Assembly: GCA_040768665.1 (NCBI GenBank)
Contig: JAXGMN010000079.1
Coordinates: 1 to 44,139, forward strand
Direction: 5' to 3'
Origin: JABWBD01 sp040768665
Lineage (GTDB): Bacteria; Planctomycetota; Planctomycetia; Pirellulales; Thermoguttaceae
Length of the DNA: 44,139 bases
Below the pieces are notes generated by a model. It was given only the letters and a program-made list of their open reading frames with translations, was not told the origin of the DNA and ran no database searches. The first letter of the stretch is position 1; every line of letters begins with the position of its first letter. The position numbers and the translations under genes were made by a program. Shown here piece after piece: positions 34,727 to 44,113 of this stretch.

Positions 34727-35599
34727 ATGCGGCGGAATGAGCCTATGATCGGCCGTGAAATCGTGCCCGCACACTTGACATGGTGCATCCGGGCCCTCGG
34801 GTGGATCTCGGCGTGGCTCATCGCCTCGGCAGCGGCCGGAGCCCAGGCGGATCCGCCCGCCCAAACGCTGGAAGCGGGGGTCCGCGCAATCGTCACCGCG
34901 GTGCGCGAGGCGGCTGCGGAAAACCACGCTGCCTCCGCCCCTCTTCGCGGAGATCGTCTCACGGAATTCCTTGTCTGCCGAGCGGCTGCCGCGGCAAGGA
35001 AGCTGCCGCGGGAAAACGCCGCCAAAGCGTTTCTCCTCGGTCTGGGCGCCGCCTTCGAGAAGTCGACCGTCCTGCGAACCGCTCCTCTGATCAACAGGGT
35101 ATTCCTGGCTGCCGAGACCGAGGACGAGCGTCGTCAACGCCTGGCGGTGCTTGGCGCCCCAACCATGCACGGGCGCCGCGACCTGGCTCAGCATTTCGCC
35201 GTCTCGGCCGCGCTGGCTGCCCTGATGGGACCCGAAGCCGCGGAAGCGATGGGAATCATGAAAGAACTGCGGGACTCTCAAGGAGGCACGGGGTTCAGCT
35301 TCGCCGACCTGGCCGCGGACATCGCCGGCATCGCCTTCGCAACCCAGGTAAGCGGGAACCGGCTTTTGCTGGAGTCGCTGGCGGAGTCGTTCTCCGTGTC
35401 CGATTTTCTTCTGGAACTGAACGACTTGCCGGAGGGCATTCCGCGGGCGGCTTTTCTGGAGCGGTACGGCTCGATTGAAGACGAACGGTTTCTTCAACAA
35501 CGGACGGAAATCCGCCGGCGGGTCCTCGCTTTGCCCGGCTACTCCGCTTGGGATTCTTCGCGGCCGGCCATCAACATGCGATCGCCCAGCCCGAGATAG
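34727..35599 (+). CDS. Secreted hypothetical protein downstream of HzsA-related gene
   Basis: A 290-aa protein with an N-terminal signal or anchor helix (IRALGWISAWLIASAAAGAQA). The middle is helical, and near residue 150 begins a conserved-looking block: HGRRDLAQHFAVSAALAALMG, then KELRDSQGGTGFSFADLAADIAG. The second part resembles the signature of a small widespread secreted family, but I cannot name it. It starts 3 nt after the preceding stop (translational coupling likely); an alternative ATG at 34745 would also keep the signal peptide. The last 61 nt overlap the opposing SPFH gene. Confidence 0.75.
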   Translation: MRRNEPMIGREIVPAHLTWCIRALGWISAWLIASAAAGAQADPPAQTLEAGVRAIVTAVREAAAENHAASAPLRGDRLTEFLVCRAAAAARKLPRENAAKAFLLGLGAAFEKSTVLRTAPLINRVFLAAETEDERRQRLAVLGAPTMHGRRDLAQHFAVSAALAALMGPEAAEAMGIMKELRDSQGGTGFSFADLAADIAGIAFATQVSGNRLLLESLAESFSVSDFLLELNDLPEGIPRAAFLERYGSIEDERFLQQRTEIRRRVLALPGYSAWDSSRPAINMRSPSPR

Positions 35600-36414
35600 A
35601 CGCGCGCATGGGCGTTGTGCGCAAGCTCGCGCAGCGTCTCCAGCTCGGCCAGCCGAAGCAGGCTCGGGTGCCGTTCCAGGACCTCCGCCGCTTTCTGTCG
35701 CTCGACCAGAGCATGCGTCTCGTTTTCGGCCTTCAGCCGTTCGGCCTCCGCATCGGCCTCCCGTTGCAGCCGGCGCGCGACGGCGTCGGCCTCGGCGTCT
35801 CGGCGCTTGGCCTCTGCTCGCGTCTTGGCCTGGATTTCCTCGACCTCGGCCTTGGTGCGGGCCTCCACGAGTTGGGCCTGACTGTTCCGCTCAGCCGCCA
35901 GCACCCGATTCATGATCTCCTGGAGATTGCCGGGGAAAACCAGGTCTTTCACGTCGGCGCGGCGGATGGCCACGCCGTAGCTCGCTGCCGCCTCCTTGAC
36001 TTCCATCAGGATATCCTCGCTGAGCCGGTTGCGGTTCGTGAGGATTTCTTCAAGCGACATCGACGCCAGCGACCGCCGAGCGGCGAGTTGCACGTCGCTG
36101 TAGAGCCGCTCCTCGTAGCTCTCGACGTTCTGGATCGCCGCCTTTGCGTCCGTCACGCGGAACTGCACGAGAATGCTCACGCGGATGGCCACCTTGTCGG
36201 CCGTAAGGATCTCCTGGCCTTTGATCGTCAGGTCCCGCTCGCGAATGTCCACCAGAACGCATTCGACGGTGGGAAGCCGCCGCAAAAGCCTCCGTCGCGC
36301 CGGGATCTCGTACCGGCCGGCCTCGAGGACCTTGGTGAGCTTACCGTCCTCGTACCACAAACCCCGGTGGGTGTCCTTAATGATGAACTCCTGGCCTGGT
36401 CGGTTGATGGTCAC
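35539..36414 (-). CDS. SPFH/Band 7 domain protein (slipin-like)
   Basis: A 291-aa SPFH protein. The Band 7 domain spans about 25-190 (HRGLWYEDGKLTKVLEAGRYEIP; VDIRERDLTIKGQEILTADKVAIRVSILVQFRVTD; SLEEILTNRNRLSEDILMEVKEAAASYGVAIRRADVKDLVFPGNLQ). A long coiled coil (195-255, Ala/Glu/Arg-rich) follows. Slipins normally have an N-terminal membrane hairpin; this one starts directly at the domain, so it is either cytoplasmic or peripherally attached. The start is a GTG at 36414 with AGGAAG about 8 nt upstream. SPFH proteins scaffold membrane microdomains. The 36415-36717 gap upstream shows nothing recognisable. Confidence 0.85.
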   Translation of the reverse strand: MTINRPGQEFIIKDTHRGLWYEDGKLTKVLEAGRYEIPARRRLLRRLPTVECVLVDIRERDLTIKGQEILTADKVAIRVSILVQFRVTDAKAAIQNVESYEERLYSDVQLAARRSLASMSLEEILTNRNRLSEDILMEVKEAAASYGVAIRRADVKDLVFPGNLQEIMNRVLAAERNSQAQLVEARTKAEVEEIQAKTRAEAKRRDAEADAVARRLQREADAEAERLKAENETHALVERQKAAEVLERHPSLLRLAELETLRELAHNAHARVYLGLGDRMLMAGREESQAE

Positions 36415-36717
36415 GGCCGCTTCCTCGATTCAGGTGGCCCCGTAGTGGATGCCGATGTGGAGAACGAGTTTCCCAGATCTGGCAGTCTGAGCGGCTGATC
36501 CCACTGGCAGCCGCAGTGACCATTTGGCAGCTCGCTCCTGACACCACCGGGGCCATGTTTCACGTTGAATTACTTCGACCAAGATCCGAACCGGGACTTC
36601 AGCGGGATCGCCGGACGCGATCCACCGCAACGCCCCAGACAGTGTGGATAGCCGTACGCACAAGTCTACACCGCCCGGCGCCGTGTACAAGGGTGCCCTG
36701 CAACAAGTTCCTGAGGC

Positions 36718-37118
36718 CACCTCTGTAAAGGTCGTTTAACCGCAGTGTCCAACGGGCCGCGCACGGGGCGAAGAGCGGCGCGGCTATCGGTCACCGGCGC
36801 GCGGCCCGCTGGGCACTGCATTGCAGACTCGTAGAGTTTTGTTTTTTGGGCAAAGTTTTCGCCTGGGTGTCATTCTGTTCAGAAAATGACGCAAATGGCT
36901 TCGAATTTGGCTGCGGCCGAGGAGAGGGCCAAGATGAAACAAGGAAAGGAAGATGGTTCCCAAGTCGCAAACCGAATTCATCTCCCTCGTCATCTTCTTT
37001 TCCACCATCTTCTTTTCTCAGCTCTGCCATCAATCGCCAATTCTGCGTTGGTTGCGGCCGAAGGCTGCGCCAAGGCTAAACGACGAATTCGCAAGACCTT
37101 AGGACCTTTACAGGGGTG
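36718..37118 (-). mobile_element. Internally deleted insertion-sequence relic, 401 bp
   Basis: The ends are CACCTCTGTAAAGGTC and GACCTTTACAGGGGTG, 15 of 16 paired. The left 36 bp (36721-36756) are the reverse complement of 31915-31950 with two mismatches, and the right end shares CTTAGGACCTTTA with the reverse of 30687-30705. It is therefore a second copy of the same insertion sequence in opposite orientation. It has no transposase; the interior is lower-GC than its surroundings and carries no gene I can support. Confidence 0.65.
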
Positions 37119-40064
37119 AGCGCGGCTGCCCTGGGTCGGCTATGGCCAAGAAGCGAATACCATGTCGAGCTCGCTGGTGTCGTTCTTCGCGGCCAGGGCG
37201 GGGCACGGCCGTTGCGGGGATCGGGCGGCTCAGCCAGAGTAGTTGGGCGAGGTTCTTCAAAGCCGGCTCCTGAGTCGGAGCGAAGCTGGTTGAACTGACA
37301 GCGGCATCCTTGGCCGCCGCCTCGCCTCGATCCACTGCGGCGGACGACGACGCTTCCTCCGAGGAAGACTCCTGCAAGGCTGCGGCGGCAAAACCGGCAA
37401 TACTCACAGTGAATCCGCCCAGCTCACCGCTTTCAACGAAATGTCCGGCGGTGTCTCTTACCTGGCGCGCAGCCATGAGTACAAGATAGGAGCCATTGTC
37501 GATGCTGTTCCAGCTTCCTCCGGGAGGTGTGATCGAGTAGGTCGCCGTCACCTGGTCGCCGCCGGTGACGGGCGTGAATCCGACAAACGTCGCCGTCCGA
37601 AGGAATCCGTTCGTCGGAGAGTAGATTCGAACATCCGAATCGCCCAGCGTCGAGACATCGATGGCGACGTTGTCCGTGTAGAGTACCTGAAACTCGTACG
37701 TCGTCGCGCCTGCCGTTGTCACGTTCGGCGGCGCAGAAAACCCCTGGGGCAGTTGGAAGTCGGGCACTGTGGAAAGCGTCACGGTTCCGGTGGTGGTTAC
37801 CACATACTCAAGAAATCGTCGTCGTCCACGGCGATCGCAAAGTATCGGTTCACACCTGTAGGAAGGTTCGCCGAGGATACCGCCAGTGTCCAGCCGTCGC
37901 TGCCGGTGGTATCGGTGCCGAGCAGCTCGTCCGTATCCACGTCCAACGCACCGTCCCCGTCGGCGTCGCGGTAAAACTCCACCATTGCCACCGTTCCATC
38001 CGGGTCGGAGACCCCGTTGGCGGTCAAGGTGACGTCGTTGGGCACGACCACCGGGTCCGGGCTATCGCTCAACGAATTGATGCTCGGATTCGTCGTGCTA
38101 ACCACCTCCGCCGTGGTGACGGCCGCTTGGCTCCAAATCAAATCGTCGTCCAACGCCCGGGCCAAGAAGGTGTTGATCCCCGCCGGAAAAATGCTCGTCG
38201 ATCCCGTCCACGTCCATCCATTGACGGCGGCGGTGTCCACGTCGAGCAGAAGATCCGTCGCCGGATCGAGCAGACCGTCTCCATCGGCGTCCCAATAGAA
38301 CTCCACCTCCTCGATTGTTCCATCGCTGTCCGTGACACCGATTGCCGTCAAGGTCAGATCACTTCCCTGGACCACCGGATCCGGATCGGCGAGCAGCCCG
38401 CCGATGACCGGCGCGCCCCAGTAAGCAAAGACCTCATCGATTCCCGAGATGATTTGGCCGTCTACCGCGATACTTTCGATCTGCTCGAGAGAGAGGGCCT
38501 GGGGAAAGTTCGTGATGAGCACGCCGTCCGGCGGTTCGAACGTCGGCTCGACGGTGGCGCCGGAAAGGACAGCCGAATCGGCGCCGCCAAAGCCTGTCGC
38601 GAAGATCCGGTTGAAAGACAAGGCGTGGTTGTCAAAAGGAAGCCCGAAGATGTTCTGGCCCGATAAGCTAACCTCGGTTGCCGACGCGTTCAGCACGTCA
38701 GCGCCCCGCGAGCCGTCCAAATGGGCGATGTCGTAACCAAAGGTGGCCTCCGCATGCACCTCGTCGAAACGGAAGACTCCTATCCGGTAGTCGCTTCCTG
38801 CAAGCTCGCCCGAATTGGCGTTGGCGGTAAAGGTATCGTTATCTAAATCGCTGGAGTTGGTGAAGTCGGAGAGGAACGCCGTGTCGTGATCATCTACTTC
38901 CCCGTTGTCAACATCGGGGTCATCGCCGGTCGTGCTGAATACCTGTACGTCGGGGAAGTTCAGGACCGTGTTGGAAAAACTGGGACCGCTGATCGTAACT
39001 TGTTCCGGATTGCCGACGAGGGTATCGTCCCCTTTCGAATCGCCCAGCGTAATGACATCGCCATTCGAGTCCTGGTTGACCCGATTGACCTGCAGGGTGC
39101 CGAAGCCGCGGACGTCGACCGAGTACAGCGGTGTGGTGACGATTGTCCTCAGCGGCCGAACGTCGAAGCTGTCTGCGCCGTCCGTGTCCTGGATAAACGC
39201 TTCGTCGATGATCTTGCCGCCGCGGCCGTAGGCAACGACGTCTTCATAGCCTCTGGCGAAGTGCCACACCGCTCCGGTGCCGGAGAACAGCCGCGAAAAC
39301 GCGGCCGTGGATTGGAACCAATCGTTTGCCGTCGAGCCCCGGAAAACGGCCCTATCCACGCCATTGGTTCCGAGTTCCCCGGGGGCGTCCATCGTCTTGA
39401 AGCCGAAGATATGGTTGAAATATCCGTCTCCGCTCATCCGGGCCCAGATGGGGAAGAATTCCAACAAGTCGTCGCCGTCGGAGTCGTGCAAGAAGGCCTG
39501 ATCGCCGCCACCCCCGCCGCGGGCGTAGATATTTTCCGCAGTGACCGAGATGATCTGGACTCCGCCCTCGGTCATCTCGGCGTGTCCAGGATGGGCGTCG
39601 TACCTATTGAAGGCGCTCGACCCCCAGACAACGGCCGTATCTTGGCCGCCGTCGCCATCGTACACGGTCGCTTCGATGTTCACCATCGTCATCGAATAAC
39701 CCGAGCCATTGAACTCGGCCCGGTCCGGAAAAATCACCGCGCTGTCGCTGTCGGCGGTCCCGGTAAAGTTCACCGTGTCGTCGCCGCCGAGCCCGTCGAA
39801 TTCCACGGACACGTCTGGCCCGCTCAGCACTTGCGGAGGATTGCCATTCAACGTAAGCCTCCACTCGCCGGGGTTGTCACCGGGCTCGATCGTGAGCACG
39901 TCGTCGTTGCCCGTGCCCTCCAGGGCCACGGCGGCCGAAACGGCTGCGGACGGAATGTCCACAGCCAACAGTCTCCGCTGCTCGAGCGGTTCGCACCGCA
40001 GGAGGCGACTGCGTGGCGGGTGGGACGACACGGTGCCGTGCCCGAAATGGAGCTTTTGAAACAT
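37108..40064 (-). pseudogene. Frameshifted EPLEQRRLLA-type surface protein
   Basis: The first frame (40064-37797, 755 aa) begins MFQKLHFGHGTVSSHPPRSR and reaches CEPLEQRRLLA at about residues 24-34, the export-type signature of large planctomycete surface proteins. A long beta-rich region with DGLGGDDTVNF-type motifs follows, then two tandem Ig/cadherin-like repeats (VVQGSDLTLTAIGVTDSDGT and VVVPNDVTLTANGVSDPDGT). It stops at DDDDFLSMW. A second frame (37803-37108, 231 aa) continues at VVTTTGTVTLSTVPDF with a further beta domain. One added base near 37805 would join them into about 985 aa. The final stop codon lies inside the insertion-sequence terminal repeat. AAGGTGAGG precedes the ATG. Confidence 0.75.
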
Positions 40065-40147
40065 GGCCTCACCTTGCTGAATGATACGAATCATGCATCC
40101 ATAGCAATTGTAGCGCGGCCAAGAGCAGCGTAAAGCATCCCCCGGAA

Positions 40148-40343
40148 CTATGGCTCCCTCCAATCCTGACAGAAGCCGATCCCGGCTTCCTTCAGCCGCC
40201 CCAGTTGGCCGGCAACCCGGCTGAGGAATTCCGCGTCGTCGCAAGCGTCCGGCGGCGACAGCACCTCCGCCATTGCAAACAGCCGTGGAAAGAGGAGGTA
40301 CTGCACGTCTGCCGGCGTGCGGACGTACTCGGTCCAGAGGCAG
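40148..40343 (-). pseudogene. C-terminal remnant of GH20 beta-N-acetylhexosaminidase
   Basis: Read on the minus strand, the frame ending at the TAG at 40148-40150 gives LWTEYVRTPADVQYLLFPR, then LFAMAEVLSPPDACDDAEFLSRVAGQLGRLKEAGI. This is the characteristic end of GH20 hexosaminidases (W-T-E-Y-V region, then FPR-LxAxAE). About 65 residues remain of a normal 500-700. The catalytic Asp-Glu pair and signal peptide are gone. The break falls exactly at the 3' end of the neighbouring membrane-protein gene (40344), suggesting that its arrival or a deletion removed the rest. Confidence 0.7.
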
Positions 40344-40829
40344 CTATTTTTTCACGTAACGCAGGACAGTCGCCGGAAAGGCAAAACCACATTCCTGATA
40401 CCCAGCACTGTCAAGCACGTTCGAACAGATCACGGACAGTGTTTCATTTCTGAACGAGTCATCGAGGCCTAATGTGTCCGCTCCGAGGCACATTGGACAG
40501 AGGCCTATGCGAGTCCGCCCTTCGCTTCGGCGCCGATGACAGACCCAACCTGTAGAGGCGAAGGCAACCAAAAAAATGCCCGTCGCGACGCAGAGGCGAA
40601 TCACTTCAATGACGCTCGAATCGCCGCTAGCGACGACGAGGGCCATGCAGGCGGCGGTACCCGCCAAACCGGCTGAACACGCTACGTATGCCCAACACCG
40701 CCTGACGCGCGCGGACGTTCCCCGCATTACGCGACGAATGCCGGTGCGGTATAAGTAGGCAACCGCGCAAAGCACGGTGGCGGCCGTCGCGAAGCCGAGT
40801 ACCAGGATCCAACGGCTCACGTCGGACAT
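40344..40829 (-). CDS. Small membrane protein with three transmembrane helices
   Basis: A 161-aa hypothetical protein. There are hydrophobic helices near 7-25 (WILVLGFATAATVLCAVAYL), 47-67 (YVACSAGLAGTAACMALVV) and 75-95 (LCVATGIFLVAFASTGWVC). A cytoplasmic tail follows with CPMC and further Cys residues that could bind a metal. AGGAGGG sits 7 nt before the ATG at 40829; upstream starts give an unlikely extension. The 3' end abuts the GH20 remnant. The family is unknown. Confidence 0.6.
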   Translation of the reverse strand: MSDVSRWILVLGFATAATVLCAVAYLYRTGIRRVMRGTSARVRRCWAYVACSAGLAGTAACMALVVASGDSSVIEVIRLCVATGIFLVAFASTGWVCHRRRSEGRTRIGLCPMCLGADTLGLDDSFRNETLSVICSNVLDSAGYQECGFAFPATVLRYVKK

Positions 40830-40952
40830 CGTGATCCCTCCTGCGTCAACGCACTCACCAGGTTGAAATCGACTGCCGGTAAGCGTACAGGCCACGATCT
40901 ATTGGGACTGTGTGTCAAGTGATGCGAGATTTGATTCCCGCCCGTGCTGAGT

Positions 40953-42398
40953 CTACGGCGGGAGGTTTGGGCAGTCAAGGATCGCTGGTTTCGCGAAGGG
41001 GCCGGTCATCGTCAGCGGGAGCACGCGCACGTCGCCGGCCTTGGTGCAGAAGTAGAGGCGGCAGGGCGCGGAGCGGTCGTTTCCATGGCCGTCGGCCCAA
41101 AACGCGTAGAAGCCGGGATCCGCGTCCACGGGCTGTCGCACGTAGCAGTGGTTGTGTTTGCTGCCCGCGGTGAGCTGTTTGAGCTTCTTCCATGTTGCCC
41201 CTTCGTCGTGGCTCGTCCACATCGCGACTTCGCCGCCGCTTCTCCAGAGTTGCGGACCGGGTTCCGTCGGGCCGATGATCCGCCATGTGCCATCGTCCTC
41301 GATAAAGAGCGAACCGCAGTCGAAGTTGTGCAACGATGTGGTGACCGGATGAAACGCCCACCGGTCGCCCACCCAATGCGCCACCGTCCAGGTCCGCGGC
41401 CCGCCCGGCCCCTCGTTCGTCTGGCCGGCAGGCGAGGTAAGCAGCAGGATCGCGGGCCGCCCCTGCCGGTCGAACGTCAGATGCTGGATGAAAACCTGCA
41501 GGTGCTCGCTCCAGAAATCGCGGACCAGCGCGCGGCACTTCACCTCGCGAATCGGTGGCGCGAACGCCTTGCCATCCGCCGTTTGCCAGGTCTTGCCGGC
41601 ATCGTCGCTCTGGAGATAAAAGAGGTTTGAGCGGTCCCTCGTTCGGCCGATCCAGTTGTTCATCGCCGTGGCAACGCGAGAGCCCTTCGCGGCGGTGAAC
41701 TGATAGTTGCCGTGGCCGGGCTTATCGCCGTCCGGGCCCACCGTCCACGCATTCAGTTGGCCGGGCGACGTCCAAGTTTCACGGTCGCCGAAGCTCTCGC
41801 CGGTTGGACTGGCAATCCAGAAGTTTTCGCGGCTGTGGTCATACTTCGTGATGAAAAGGACGAAGCCCTTGCCGCCAATCCACCACGGGTTGGGATAGGT
41901 CATCGGTGTCGCGATGATCCGTTCGAAGCTCTCGATGCTGTAAGGCTTCCTCGACCGATAGACATATCCGGCGTCGCCGTGACCGCTGACGAACACCCAC
42001 ACGCGGCCGTCGCCGTCCAGGGAGATAGTCGGGTTCCTGTGCCCATCGGCTGCCTGCGCAGGTTTGAGGTTCCACTCGCCCCAGTCGTGGACGATGGTCG
42101 GCCGCGGCACCACGTCGCGCTGGTGATCGTAATAGGACACGATCGCCTGCAACCGCGGATTGCCGGCAACGGTGCCGCCGTAGACAAAGAACGTCTTTCC
42201 GACTTCTCCGCGATGAATCGCCATCGGCGAATGCTGAGAGGGAAACAACGCATACCCGCCCCCGTATTCCTTGAGGCCGTACCAAAGCCCGCGATAACCA
42301 TCGGCGGTACGGTTGGCCGGAGGAGATTCCTCGTGTTCCGACGCGGACAGCGGGACAACGAACAACATCATCGCCAGCAGGAACAGGTGTTTCTTCAT
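40953..42398 (-). CDS. BNR-repeat (sialidase-like) secreted protein
   Basis: A 481-aa exported protein with a signal peptide (MKKHLFLLAMMLFVVPLSAS). The rest is a beta-propeller with Asp-box-like motifs (SDDAGKTWQT; SHDEGATWKKL), matching BNR_4-type families. The opening TADGYRGLWYGLKEYGGGYALFPSQHSPMAIH is typical of secreted planctomycete and Bacteroidetes members of unknown specificity. The ATG at 42398 was chosen for its clean signal peptide; only a distant GGAGG lies upstream. It is divergent from the sulfatase (229-nt gap), suggesting joint action on a sulfated glycan, which is inference. Confidence 0.8.
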   Translation of the reverse strand: MKKHLFLLAMMLFVVPLSASEHEESPPANRTADGYRGLWYGLKEYGGGYALFPSQHSPMAIHRGEVGKTFFVYGGTVAGNPRLQAIVSYYDHQRDVVPRPTIVHDWGEWNLKPAQAADGHRNPTISLDGDGRVWVFVSGHGDAGYVYRSRKPYSIESFERIIATPMTYPNPWWIGGKGFVLFITKYDHSRENFWIASPTGESFGDRETWTSPGQLNAWTVGPDGDKPGHGNYQFTAAKGSRVATAMNNWIGRTRDRSNLFYLQSDDAGKTWQTADGKAFAPPIREVKCRALVRDFWSEHLQVFIQHLTFDRQGRPAILLLTSPAGQTNEGPGGPRTWTVAHWVGDRWAFHPVTTSLHNFDCGSLFIEDDGTWRIIGPTEPGPQLWRSGGEVAMWTSHDEGATWKKLKQLTAGSKHNHCYVRQPVDADPGFYAFWADGHGNDRSAPCRLYFCTKAGDVRVLPLTMTGPFAKPAILDCPNLPP

Positions 42399-42626
42399 TG
42401 AGTCATGCGCCTCCGGACACAACGGCGCGTCTTTCGGCCGTTGCGTTGCCTGGTGTCATCCCTCACGTGCTCGTCAACCTCTCGCCGGCGCCTCGGGATT
42501 CAGTACCGGTGGAGCCATGTGATTTGACGGCAAAGCTGCTGATAAGTCTAATGCAAGAATGCGACGGTGCACAACACCCGACCATTCGTCCAGAAACTTA
42601 TCCGGCTGTTTGCCAGGGAGTCCATC

Positions 42627-44066
42627 ATGAACGTACCATTCGTTCGCGCTGCTTTATGGTCCGTCCTTGCGGGCGTGATCGGGTTCAGTTCGGTCTCCGC
42701 GCTTCCGGCCGCAGCCGCCGATGCCCCACGTCCCAACGTCGTCGTCATCTTCGCCGACGACCTGGGCTACGGCGAGCTGGGCTGCTACGGGCATCCCAAG
42801 TTCAAGACCCCGGCCCTGGATCGCATGGCCCGGGAAGGAGTGCGGCTCACCGACTTCTATGTCCCCATGCCGTACTGTGCCCCGTCGCGGGCGACGATCC
42901 TTACCGGGCGCTATCCCTTCCGCCACGGTCTGGTCCACAACCCATGTCCCGATGCCGGTCCGCAAGCCGACGAATTGGGCATCGCCCATTCGGAGATTAC
43001 CCTGGGAGAGGCACTCCAGGCCGCCGGCTATGCCACGGCCTGCGTCGGAAAATGGCACCTCGGCCACAAACCGCCGTTTTATCCAACCCGAAACGGTTTC
43101 GACGACTATCTTGGGATTCTATACTCCAACGATATGCGGCCCGTGCAACTCATCGACGGCGAAAAGGTCGTTGAAGACCCCGTTGTCCAGGCAACGTTGA
43201 CCAAACGATATACCCAACGCGCGCTCGATTTCATCGAAAAGAACAAGAGCCGGCCGTTCTTTCTCTATCTCCCCCATGCCATGCCGCACAAACCGCTGGC
43301 CGCTTCCGAAGAGTTCTACCAGAAGAGCGGGGCCGGGCTGTACGCAGACGTGATGGCGGAGCTCGACTGGTCGGTGGGCAGAATTCTCGCCAGGCTCAGA
43401 GAGCTTCAGCTCGACGAGAAGACCCTCGTAATCTTTACCTCCGACAACGGCCCCTGGTTTGGCGGCAGCACCGGCGGCCTCAGGGGTATGAAAGGCAAGA
43501 CGTGGGAGGGCGGCGTCCGTGTGCCCATGATCGCCCGATGGCCCGGGAGGATTCCCGCCGGCCGCGTGTGCCATGAGCTGGCTGGAACTATCGACATCTT
43601 CCCAACCGTGCTGAAATTGGCCGGAGTCCCTTTGCCCGGCGACCGGATCATCGACGGCAAAGACATCATGGCCGTCCTCGCTTCGGACGCCGCCAGCCCG
43701 CATGAAGGCTTGTTGTCCATGTCGGGCGACCGTGTCATGACCGTCCGCGCCGGCAATTGGAAACTGCACGTCCACCAGCCGCCGCGATGGCCGGACTCGA
43801 TCATCGAGAACCAGGATTGGGTTGATCCGCGAGGACCCGACGGCGTCACGATCCTTGCCCCGCGCGAGCAATACGGCCCCAGAGACTATCCGGGAGCGAC
43901 TGGCGGTGATCCGCCCGGGGACATGATGCTCTGCGATCTTCGCACCGATCCGGCTGAGCACGATAACGTCGCGGACAAACACCCCGAGGTCGTGAAACGA
44001 TTGAAGAGGCTTTTTGACCGGCTTGCCGAACAGGCGACGCCGGCGTCGCCAACTCGCGAGAAATAA
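42627..44066 (+). CDS. Sulfatase (formylglycine type), secreted
   Basis: A 479-aa type I sulfatase with a signal peptide at 1-31. Metal ligands are in VVIFADDLGYGELGCYG (Asp44, Asp45). The formylglycine precursor motif is C84-A-P-S-R-A-T-I-L-T-G-R, so maturation by a separate formylglycine-generating enzyme is expected. Also present are GKWHLGH, HAMPHKPL, TSDNGPWFGG and TIDIFPTVLKLAGV. GGGAG lies 8 nt before the ATG at 42627; the longer frame from 42567 lacks a signal peptide at its start. Planctomycetes carry many such genes for sulfated polysaccharide breakdown. Confidence 0.95.
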   Translation: MNVPFVRAALWSVLAGVIGFSSVSALPAAAADAPRPNVVVIFADDLGYGELGCYGHPKFKTPALDRMAREGVRLTDFYVPMPYCAPSRATILTGRYPFRHGLVHNPCPDAGPQADELGIAHSEITLGEALQAAGYATACVGKWHLGHKPPFYPTRNGFDDYLGILYSNDMRPVQLIDGEKVVEDPVVQATLTKRYTQRALDFIEKNKSRPFFLYLPHAMPHKPLAASEEFYQKSGAGLYADVMAELDWSVGRILARLRELQLDEKTLVIFTSDNGPWFGGSTGGLRGMKGKTWEGGVRVPMIARWPGRIPAGRVCHELAGTIDIFPTVLKLAGVPLPGDRIIDGKDIMAVLASDAASPHEGLLSMSGDRVMTVRAGNWKLHVHQPPRWPDSIIENQDWVDPRGPDGVTILAPREQYGPRDYPGATGGDPPGDMMLCDLRTDPAEHDNVADKHPEVVKRLKRLFDRLAEQATPASPTREK

Positions 44067-44113
44067 GGGCCGCGGCGCCGATCGGGAAAACGACCTGCTT
44101 GCTAAGCACCGTT

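Noticed and set aside
33545..35500. 651-aa minus-strand open frame across the HzsA-related gene and its partner
   Set aside because: It spans two well-supported plus-strand genes and their junction, and its translation lacks any recognisable motif.
36430..36720. 96-aa minus-strand open frame upstream of the SPFH gene
   Set aside because: There is no Shine-Dalgarno, no domain and a Cys/Arg-rich composition; treated as non-coding.
36784..37119. Short open frames inside the 401-bp insertion-sequence relic
   Set aside because: Ser/Phe-rich low-complexity translations in several frames with no transposase similarity.
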